NCBI GenBank assembly: GCA_964481705.1
Contig: CAYZUC010000145.1
Coordinates: 1-5,465 of the forward strand
DNA: 5,465 bases
DNA from: CAYZUC01 sp964481705
Lineage (GTDB): Bacteria; Bacillota; Clostridia; Lachnospirales; Lachnospiraceae
Reading direction: 5' to 3'
Part shown: in pieces, positions 1-5,250 of the stretch
Numbering within the stretch: the stretch's first letter is position 1
How the letters are laid out: every line of letters begins with the position of its first letter
Notes under the pieces: model-generated
Database searches by the model: none
What the model saw: only the letters and a program-made list of their open reading frames with translations
Told to the model about the DNA's origin: nothing
Program-made: the position numbers and the translations under genes

Positions 1-431
1 GTGATATGTTGTTTTACCCTCAAGGCTATACAAAACCAACTCGTATCCAGGGAGCATTCATTTCTGATAACGAGGTTCAAAATGTCGTTGATTTCCTTAC
101 ACATCAGACAGATGGACCAAGCTACGATTCTCAGGTAGAAGAGAAGATTTCAAACACGCAGATTGGTACTTCCTCCGGAAGTGGTGATAGTCAGGATTCC
201 TTGAATGAACGGGATCAATACTTCGTAGATGCCGCCAAGTTTATCATAGAAAAAGATAAAGCATCCATAGGAATGCTTCAAAGAGTCTTTAAGATTGGAT
301 TTAATCGTGCCGCCAGAATTATGGATCAGCTTGCGGATGCCGGAGTAGTTGGCGAAGAAGAGGGTACAAAACCAAGAAAAGTTTTGATGAGTGAAGAACA
401 ATTTGAACAATACATAGAAGAGTACTTATAG
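1..431 (+). CDS. ftsK: DNA translocase FtsK/SpoIIIE, C-terminal part (5' truncated by window edge)
   Basis: This is the last ~142 codons of a hexameric, membrane-anchored ATP-dependent DNA pump that moves chromosomal DNA through the closing division (or sporulation) septum. The reading frame is open from base 3, so the ATG at 6 is internal and the true start lies upstream of the window. Counting from that Met, MLFYPQGYTKPTRIQGAFIS is the highly conserved end of the RecA-like motor domain. A Ser/Gly-rich linker follows (about 36-68), then the gamma winged-helix DNA-reading domain (about 69-128), recognised by FKIGFNRAARIMDQL and ADAGVVG. In the family, gamma reads the polar KOPS/SRS sequences that orient translocation. 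The membrane, linker and Walker motifs lie outside the window. The stop at 429-431 is 12 bp before fhs, with no terminator between, so the two are probably co-transcribed. Whether it acts mainly as FtsK or SpoIIIE cannot be told from this part. Confidence 0.95.
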   Translation, partial: DMLFYPQGYTKPTRIQGAFISDNEVQNVVDFLTHQTDGPSYDSQVEEKISNTQIGTSSGSGDSQDSLNERDQYFVDAAKFIIEKDKASIGMLQRVFKIGFNRAARIMDQLADAGVVGEEEGTKPRKVLMSEEQFEQYIEEYL

Positions 432-443
432 AGGAGATTATTT

Positions 444-2114
444 ATGAATTCAGACATTACAATAGCACAGAATGCTACGTTACTTCCCATAAAAGAGATT
501 GCCGCCAAGCTCGGGATAAATGAAGATGATTTGGAGTTTTACGGCAAATACAAAGCAAAGATATCGGATGAATATCGTAAGAGTATTCAGTCGAATCCTG
601 ATGGAAAGCTGATTTTAATGACAGCTATCAATCCGACACCTGCCGGAGAGGGTAAAACAACAGTTACTGTAGGTCTTGGTCAGGCTTTTGGGAAATTGAA
701 TAAGCGTGCTATTATCGCACTTCGTGAACCATCTCTTGGTCCTTGCTTTGGAATCAAAGGCGGTGCTGCAGGTGGCGGTTATTCACAGGTGGTTCCGATG
801 GAGGATCTTAATCTTCATTTTACAGGTGATTTTCATGCAATTACATCCGCGAACAACCTATGCGCAGCACTGCTGGATAATCACATTCAACAAGGGAACA
901 CATGTCGTATTGATACCAGACAAATCGTCTTTAAGAGATGCCTTGATATTAATGATCGTGTGTTACGTAACATTGTAGTTGGTATGGGAAAGAAAACAGA
1001 CGGATTCGTACGTGAGGATCATTTTGTCATTACAGTAGCCTCCGAAATAATGGCAATTTTATGTCTTTCAAATGATATTTCTGATTTAAAAGAACGTCTT
1101 TCAAAAATGGTGGTAGCCTATAATCTGGATGGAGAACCGGTAACAGCCAAGGATATCAAAGCAGTCGGTGCTATGACGGCACTCCTGAAAGATGCCATGA
1201 AGCCAAATCTGATTCAAACGTTGGAGCATACTCCGGCTTTGGTACACGGAGGACCTTTTGCTAATATTGCACATGGTTGCAACTCTGTAATTGCCACAAA
1301 AACAGCTCTTAAAATGGCTGATTATGTTGTTACAGAGGCAGGATTTGGTGCTGATTTGGGAGCAGAGAAATTTTTCGATATCAAGTGTCGTACTTCAGGA
1401 CTTAAGCCGGATGCAGTTGTACTTGTTGCAACCATACGAGCGCTCAAATATAATGGTGGGATTTCAAAAGACCAGCTTTCCAAAGAAGATTTAGATGCTC
1501 TAAAGCGTGGAATTGTTAATTTGGAAAAGCATATTGAGAATTTACAGAAATATGATGTCCCTGTTATCGTTACACTCAATGCATTTGTATCTGATACGGA
1601 CGCAGAAACGGAATATGTAAGAGATTTCTGCCAAAAGCGTGGATGTGAATTCGCACTTTCTGAAGTTTGGGAAAAGGGTGGCGAAGGTGGAATTGCATTA
1701 GCAAAAACAGTTATGAATACGTTAGAAACAAAAGAGAGTCATTTTCATGTACTATATAAAGACGATATTTCTCTAGAAGAAAAAATAAATATTGTCGCAA
1801 AAGAGATCTATGGAGCCGCTGTAGTATCCATATCATCTGAAGCACGGAAGTCACTTGCAAAAATCACGGATTATGGATTTGGTAATCTTCCTGTTTGTAT
1901 GGCTAAGACACAATATTCCTTATCTGATGATCCTTCCCTTCTTGGAAGGCCGGAGGGTTATACGCTTCAGGTAAGAGATGCCTATGTAAGTGCAGGCGCT
2001 GGATTTGTAGTAGTACTTACCGGTGATATTATGACTATGCCTGGACTTTCAAAAGAGCCTGCAGCTTATGGAATTGATGTTGACGACAACGGAAGGATAA
2101 CTGGTTTATTCTAA
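444..2114 (+). CDS. fhs: Formate-tetrahydrofolate ligase (10-formyl-THF synthetase)
   Basis: This cytosolic enzyme catalyses formate + ATP + tetrahydrofolate to 10-formyl-THF + ADP + phosphate. It feeds purine and formyl-Met-tRNA synthesis and, in acetogens, the methyl branch of the Wood-Ljungdahl pathway. The product has 556 residues, close to the usual ~555-560, so it appears complete. Visible motifs are the P-loop TPAGEGKTT (65-73), the family signature GIKGGAAGGGY (103-113) within a conserved stretch from REPSLGPCFG to FTGDFHAI, and the second signature VATIRALKYNGG (328-339). A C-terminal PGLSKEPAAYGID segment is also typical. The ATG at 444 has a GAGGAG ribosome site at 431-436. The gene sits 12 bp after ftsK and 17 bp before the next gene, implying an operon; the gap leaves no room for its own promoter or a folate riboswitch, though an internal promoter inside ftsK is possible. 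The window alone does not show whether the host is an acetogen. Confidence 0.98.
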   Translation: MNSDITIAQNATLLPIKEIAAKLGINEDDLEFYGKYKAKISDEYRKSIQSNPDGKLILMTAINPTPAGEGKTTVTVGLGQAFGKLNKRAIIALREPSLGPCFGIKGGAAGGGYSQVVPMEDLNLHFTGDFHAITSANNLCAALLDNHIQQGNTCRIDTRQIVFKRCLDINDRVLRNIVVGMGKKTDGFVREDHFVITVASEIMAILCLSNDISDLKERLSKMVVAYNLDGEPVTAKDIKAVGAMTALLKDAMKPNLIQTLEHTPALVHGGPFANIAHGCNSVIATKTALKMADYVVTEAGFGADLGAEKFFDIKCRTSGLKPDAVVLVATIRALKYNGGISKDQLSKEDLDALKRGIVNLEKHIENLQKYDVPVIVTLNAFVSDTDAETEYVRDFCQKRGCEFALSEVWEKGGEGGIALAKTVMNTLETKESHFHVLYKDDISLEEKINIVAKEIYGAAVVSISSEARKSLAKITDYGFGNLPVCMAKTQYSLSDDPSLLGRPEGYTLQVRDAYVSAGAGFVVVLTGDIMTMPGLSKEPAAYGIDVDDNGRITGLF

Positions 2115-2131
2115 CAGTTCGAGGAAAAAAA

Positions 2132-3541
2132 ATGGTTTGTCCAAAGTGTGGAGCAGAAATCAAAGAGGGATGTGTATATTGCGAAAAATGTGGTGGTTCC
2201 ATACAATTTGTTCCGAATTTCGAGCCTGAAATAGAAGAGCGAATTGATGAAACCCTATCTGCATTGGTAGAGGATGTCCTGACACCGGAAGAAGACACTC
2301 TGGAAATGGTCTCTGAAAACGTGGCTGACAGCAAAGAAAGCAAAAAGAAATTGGCAAAGATTATAATTACTTCTATTATAACAATTGCATTTTTAATATC
2401 CGTTATTGTAATCTACCAAAGCACAAAGTATTCTACCTATTTCAATCGTGGGGTAACCTACGCAAAGGAAGGTAAATTCGAAAAAGCAATTGCAGAATTT
2501 GAGAAGGCTATCAAAAGAGACCCTGATAAAAAAGAAGCTCGAATGGAAGAGGCAAATGCCTATCGTATGTTGGGTAACAACGATGCCGCACTTCGTAGAC
2601 TATATGAAGTAATTGATATGGACGAATCTGATACGGATGCCTATAACAGCATTATTTCTATTTATGAAGAGAAAGGTGATTATACCAATATTAACAAGCT
2701 TCTGGTGAATTGCAAAAATACGGCTATTTACGAATCGCATAAGGGTTTCATAGCATTACCGCCAAAATTCAGTGAAGAAGAGGGAACCTATCAACATACA
2801 ATTGACCTGAAACTAATGACAGATAACGAGGGAACAATATTTTACACATTAGATGGAAGTGAACCGACCAAGGATAGTATTCCCTACACGGAACCGATCG
2901 AACTTGGAAAGGGTAAAAATATCGTTCGTGCGATTTTTGTGAATGAAAAGGGAATTATCAGTGATTCCATATCGAAAATTTTTGAAATTGATGTTTTAAA
3001 ACCAGACGCGCCAATCATTACACCGAGCAGCGGTGGTTTTATTTCACCAGAAGACATTATCATCACCGCACCTGAGGATTGTGAAGTCTTTTATACCACA
3101 GATGGAACTACACCAACAGAGAATTCAAAGAAATATACCGGAAGAATTCCAATGCCGATTGGTGACAGTCATTTTAAGTTCATAGCCAGATCCAATGACG
3201 GCTTAATGAGTGATGTGATTAATGCTGATTATGTACTTACTTTTATAGGACAATGTACAAATGAAGAGGCAGCAAATTTTGTAATTGCTTCCCTTACGGC
3301 TACCGGGAAACTTTTATCTGTGGATGGTTCCCTTCCTGAAAAAGAAGGAAAAAATACTTATCTATGTAATTCAGCATCCGATATGCATGGACGTATCTGT
3401 TACATGATTCAGGAATTTTATGATGATGGTAAAGGGAACAAGACAGAAACCGGTAATTACTATGCCGTTGATGCGTATAATTGTAATCTATATCGAGTTG
3501 TTCGGGATTCTGAAGACAATTTTCTGTTTGAAAATTTTTAA
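2132..3541 (+). CDS. Zinc-ribbon, single-pass membrane protein with TPRs and two chitobiase-C-terminal-like domains
   Basis: Function is unknown; 469 residues with a clear modular layout. Residues 1-22 form a zinc ribbon (C3xxC6, then C14xxC17xxC20). An acidic linker (about 29-66) and a basic patch (SKESKKKLAK) precede one hydrophobic helix at about 77-95. The positive-inside rule puts the ribbon in the cytoplasm and the rest outside. Residues ~98-131 are a good TPR (YFNRGVTYAKEGKFEKAIAE), with weaker TPR-like helices to ~190. Two tandem beta domains follow (about 219-286 and 296-370), each with the hallmark Y-T-x-DG-x-x-PT (YTLDGSEPT 238-246; YTTDGTTPT 321-329) of the CHB_HEX_C/Fn3-associated families. 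The last ~95 residues (375-469) hold four Cys (375, 412, 423, 451) and match nothing I recognise. The ATG has GAGGA at 2121-2125. It is the last gene of the ftsK-fhs unit. An envelope scaffold or sensor role is inference only. Confidence 0.85.
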   Translation: MVCPKCGAEIKEGCVYCEKCGGSIQFVPNFEPEIEERIDETLSALVEDVLTPEEDTLEMVSENVADSKESKKKLAKIIITSIITIAFLISVIVIYQSTKYSTYFNRGVTYAKEGKFEKAIAEFEKAIKRDPDKKEARMEEANAYRMLGNNDAALRRLYEVIDMDESDTDAYNSIISIYEEKGDYTNINKLLVNCKNTAIYESHKGFIALPPKFSEEEGTYQHTIDLKLMTDNEGTIFYTLDGSEPTKDSIPYTEPIELGKGKNIVRAIFVNEKGIISDSISKIFEIDVLKPDAPIITPSSGGFISPEDIIITAPEDCEVFYTTDGTTPTENSKKYTGRIPMPIGDSHFKFIARSNDGLMSDVINADYVLTFIGQCTNEEAANFVIASLTATGKLLSVDGSLPEKEGKNTYLCNSASDMHGRICYMIQEFYDDGKGNKTETGNYYAVDAYNCNLYRVVRDSEDNFLFENF

Positions 3542-3547
3542 ATAGTG

Positions 3548-3576
3548 TTTACAATTTTTTGTTTTATTGTTATAAT
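3548..3576 (+). promoter_or_regulatory. Strong sigma-A promoter with extended -10, for the 29-residue-repeat gene
   Basis: The -35 box TTTACA (3548-3553, 5 of 6 to TTGACA) and a perfect -10 TATAAT (3571-3576) are separated by exactly 17 bp. TG at 3568-3569 adds the extended -10 element TGnTATAAT. Transcription should start near 3583, giving a leader of about 70 nt before the ATG at 3654. The promoter lies just after the upstream stop codon and no terminator hairpin precedes it, so read-through from the upstream operon is also possible. Confidence 0.8.
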
Positions 3577-3653
3577 TACGTTGATTCGCTCTGTAACTAT
3601 TAATGAGAGAAAATTTACAAGTGCATAATAAGGGTGCACAGATGGGAGAAAAA

Positions 3654-4445
3654 ATGAAAAAAACATTTATCAAAAAACTTACAGGAGTTGTTCTTTGCGC
3701 AGCAATGGTTTGTGGCGTATTTGGTGTCCAGAGTGTTAGTGCTCAGACAAGAGAAGAGGTTTTAGCTCAGGCAGCTGCAGAACAGGCAGCTAGAGAAGCT
3801 GTTGTAAAGGCAGCTAAAGACGCAGCAGCTCAGAGAGAAGAAGCAATCAAAGCACAGGCAGCGGCAGAACAGGCAGCTAGACTTGCTAATGTACAGGCTG
3901 GTCAGACAGCTTTATCAGCAGCTCAGGAAGCAAATAAAACTTTAGCAGCTTCATTGGAAGCATCCAGAATCGCTAATGTATCAAATGCACAGGCAGCTTT
4001 ACAGGCAACACAGGCAGCAAATGCAGCTTTGGCAGTAGAACTTCAGGCAGGAAGAGCAGCAAATGTTGCAACTCTTCAGGCAGCTTTGAAATCCGTACAG
4101 GAAGCAAACGCAGCTTTGGCGGCTGAGCTTCAGGCTGGCAGAGTAGCTAATGTAGCAACTGCACAGGCAGCTTTACAGGCAGCTCAGGCAGCAAACGCAG
4201 CTTTAGCAGCAGAGCTTCAGGCTGGTAGAGTAGCTAATGTGGCAAATGCACAGGCAGCTTTCAAAGCAGCTCAGGATGCAAATGCAGCTTTAGCAGTTCA
4301 GCTTCAGCAGGCAAGACTTGGCAATGTTTCTATTGGTCAGTCCGCAGAAGCTAGCAGAATCGCAGCTATCAAAGCAGAAGAAGCAGCTAGATGGGCAGCA
4401 AGATATGCAGCATTAAAAGACGGTAAAGCAATCAACGTTGATTAA
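3654..4445 (+). CDS. Secreted alanine-rich protein of 29-residue helical repeats, function unknown
   Basis: I do not recognise a family. The chosen ATG has GGGAG at 3644-3648 with 5 nt spacing and begins a textbook signal peptide: MKKTFIKK, a hydrophobic core, then SVSA with cleavage expected after Ala30. The in-frame ATG at 3642 (AGGG at 3631-3634) is possible and adds four residues; the ATG at 3603 has no ribosome site. The mature ~233 residues are about 38% Ala, rich in Gln, Asn, Leu and Arg, and lack Pro, Cys, His and Met. Residues 48-250 divide exactly into seven 29-residue units, each ending in Arg; the five central ones begin xANV. Strong alpha-helix is expected, as a long rod or helical bundle. 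No transmembrane helix, lipobox, sortase motif or known wall-binding module is visible. The tail after the repeats is short and ends KDGKAINVD. The gene has its own strong promoter and terminator, so it is probably monocistronic and well expressed. An envelope or extracellular structural role is a guess. Confidence 0.85.
   Translation: MKKTFIKKLTGVVLCAAMVCGVFGVQSVSAQTREEVLAQAAAEQAAREAVVKAAKDAAAQREEAIKAQAAAEQAARLANVQAGQTALSAAQEANKTLAASLEASRIANVSNAQAALQATQAANAALAVELQAGRAANVATLQAALKSVQEANAALAAELQAGRVANVATAQAALQAAQAANAALAAELQAGRVANVANAQAAFKAAQDANAALAVQLQQARLGNVSIGQSAEASRIAAIKAEEAARWAARYAALKDGKAINVD
3795..4403 (+). repeat. Seven tandem 87-bp (29-codon) units inside the secreted-protein gene
   Basis: Units start at 3795, 3882, 3969, 4056, 4143, 4230 and 4317. 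The five central ones (3882-4316) are clear and share, by position in the unit, ANV at 2-4, Q at 8, AL or AF at 10-11, Q at 15, AN at 17-18, L at 21 and 25 and R at 29. The first and last units are degenerate but keep the 29-residue spacing and final Arg; the last also keeps NV at 3-4 and Q at 8. By hand alignment the fourth and fifth clear units (4143 and 4230 starts) against their neighbours and against the 3969 unit are about 80-86% identical in DNA. That shows expansion by duplication with no interruption of the frame. Confidence 0.9.
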
Positions 4446-4460
4446 TTCCAATACATAAAG

Positions 4461-4487
4461 AAAGCAGGTGCGATGCACCTGCTTTTT
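4461..4487 (+). terminator. Intrinsic terminator, probably bidirectional, between convergent genes
   Basis: AAAGCAGGTGC (4461-4471) pairs perfectly with GCACCTGCTTT (4475-4485) around a 3-nt GAT loop. The T run at 4483-4487 then a T/A-rich stretch make a standard intrinsic terminator for the plus-strand repeat-protein gene, 16 bp after its stop. On the minus strand the same stem is followed by TTTCTTTAT, so it can also end xpt, whose stop is about 34 bp away. Confidence 0.9.
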
Positions 4488-4518
4488 CTATTATTATATA
4501 CGTTTCATTACATGATGG

Positions 4519-5094
4519 CTACTCTTCAATAAAAGAGATAAAGTCAGTTCCCAATTTTTTAATGCGTGCCAAAGAATATACATCAATTCCATTTTCTATC
4601 AGCTTTTCTCGTCCCGGCTGGAAGGATTTCTCAATCATTACTCCAACACCTGCGATTGTAGCATGTGCCATTCTTAGCAATCGAATAGCGCCTGTTGCAG
4701 CTTCCCCATTTGCAAGAAAGTCATCAATAATCAATACATGGTCGTTATCGTGAATGAACTTTTTAGAAAGTGTCAATTCATAGGAGGTTCCCTTCGTAAA
4801 TGATGTAACTATAGTCTGGTAAAGATCATCATTTAATACCTTAGATGGCTGTTTTTTGAATATTACCATAGGTACTCCTAACTCCTTAGCTGTAAATAAA
4901 GCTGGTGCGATACCGGAACTCTCAATGGTAACTACCTTTGTAATCCCTCTGCCTTCAAAATATCTTGCGAATTCCTTTCCGATTTCTTCCATTAAGCTTG
5001 GATCAACCTGATGATTTACAAAACTGTCAACCTTTAAAATATCTTCGTTAACAGCACTACCTTCTGACAAAATCTTATCTTTTAATAATTGCAC
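4519..5094 (-). CDS. xpt: Xanthine phosphoribosyltransferase
   Basis: This cytosolic purine-salvage enzyme transfers the 5-phosphoribosyl group of PRPP to xanthine, giving XMP, which leads to GMP. The product is 191 residues, matching the usual ~190. In this numbering, KVDSFVNHQVDP (21-32), TIESSGIAP (56-64), the PRPP-binding loop HVLIIDDFLANGEA (119-132) and IEKSFQPGR (154-162) match the Xpt family closely, distinguishing it from adenine or hypoxanthine PRTases. I chose the GTG at 5094 over the GTG at 5103: a GGAG ribosome site (5106-5103) lies 8 nt before it and overlaps the upstream GTG, and the N-terminus MQLLKDKI then lines up with the B. subtilis enzyme. It stands alone: no pbuX permease is adjacent, and it converges on the repeat-protein gene. 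It has its own promoter and a short leader. Confidence 0.95.
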   Translation of the reverse strand: MQLLKDKILSEGSAVNEDILKVDSFVNHQVDPSLMEEIGKEFARYFEGRGITKVVTIESSGIAPALFTAKELGVPMVIFKKQPSKVLNDDLYQTIVTSFTKGTSYELTLSKKFIHDNDHVLIIDDFLANGEAATGAIRLLRMAHATIAGVGVMIEKSFQPGREKLIENGIDVYSLARIKKLGTDFISFIEE

Positions 5095-5100
5095 TTTCGT

Positions 5101-5106
5101 CACTCC
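5101..5106 (-). promoter_or_regulatory. Ribosome binding site that fixes the xpt start
   Basis: On the minus strand GGAGTG (5106-5101) is the only Shine-Dalgarno-like sequence upstream of xpt. Its GGAG core overlaps the first base of the GTG at 5103, so that codon cannot use it. It is 8 nt before the GTG at 5094, a normal distance, which makes the shorter 191-residue product the better call. Confidence 0.75.
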
Positions 5107-5129
5107 AATCGAGTTTATTTTGATACCTA

Positions 5130-5158
5130 ATTATAACTTATCAATCATGTATTTACAA
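5130..5158 (-). promoter_or_regulatory. Predicted sigma-A promoter of xpt
   Basis: Read on the minus strand, the -35 box TTGTAA (5158-5153, 4 of 6) and a perfect -10 TATAAT (5135-5130) are 17 bp apart. Transcription would start near 5123, so the untranslated leader to the GTG at 5094 is only about 30 nt. That is too short for a purine aptamer plus an attenuator. The -35 overlaps one copy of the TGTATTTACA repeat. Confidence 0.7.
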
Positions 5159-5213
5159 TAACTCTTGCCTTTTTTCTACAATTGAATTATTATAATACTA
5201 TTGTGTATTTACA
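5148..5213. repeat. Two identical TGTATTTACA elements in the divergent intergenic region
   Basis: The 10-mer occurs at 5148-5157 and again at 5204-5213, 56 bp apart in the same orientation. Each is a near-palindrome (TGTA/TACA arms around TT). The first overlaps the xpt -35 box. The second sits at about the predicted start of the rightward transcript. The placement resembles a regulator-binding pair, but the region is AT-rich and chance cannot be excluded. Confidence 0.4.
5165..5196 (+). promoter_or_regulatory. Predicted promoter of the FAD/NAD-binding subunit gene
   Basis: The best-spaced pair is TTGCCT (5165-5170) and TATTAT (5188-5193), 17 bp apart. A perfect TATAAT overlaps it at 5191-5196 but is 20 bp from the same -35, so the exact -10 register is uncertain. 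Transcription would begin near 5200-5203, giving a leader of about 50 nt with a small CCC-CTTG-GGG hairpin (5223-5232) ahead of the ribosome site. Confidence 0.55.
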
Positions 5214-5250
5214 TCAAATAAGCCCCTTGGGGTGTAGTAAGGAGATCAGT

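Noticed and set aside
6..431. ATG at 6 as a real gene start
   Set aside because: The frame is open to the window edge and the sequence is the interior of the FtsK motor domain; this Met is internal.
432..443. THF riboswitch controlling fhs
   Set aside because: Only 12 bp separate ftsK and fhs, holding just the ribosome site.
2035..2357. Minus-strand open frames across the fhs/zinc-ribbon junction and elsewhere within coding regions
   Set aside because: They lie opposite well-supported genes, have low-complexity Ser/Phe-rich products and no ribosome sites; they are shadows.
3603..3653. ATG at 3603 as start of the repeat-protein gene (280 residues)
   Set aside because: No ribosome site precedes it, it is only ~20 nt after the predicted transcription start, and it would put 17 polar residues before a normal signal peptide. 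ATG 3654, or 3642, fits better.
3696..3740. Lipoprotein signal (Cys residues in the hydrophobic segment of the repeat protein)
   Set aside because: The residues before each Cys do not fit the lipobox pattern, and a standard SVSA signal peptidase I site follows.
3795..4403. Tandem repeats as a CRISPR array or non-coding minisatellite
   Set aside because: The units are contiguous, in frame, translated after a signal peptide and have no unique spacers.
5201..5217. Rex redox operator upstream of the flavoprotein gene
   Set aside because: TTG and CAA ends are present, but the inner TGTG/CACA symmetry of a Rex site is missing.
5223..5232. CCCCTTGGGG as an intrinsic terminator or attenuator
   Set aside because: The stem is only 3-4 bp and no T run follows; at most a minor hairpin in the leader.
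5104..5250. Purine riboswitch or PurR box upstream of xpt
   Set aside because: No aptamer core, no attenuator hairpin and no CCGAAC-type box were seen on the minus strand.
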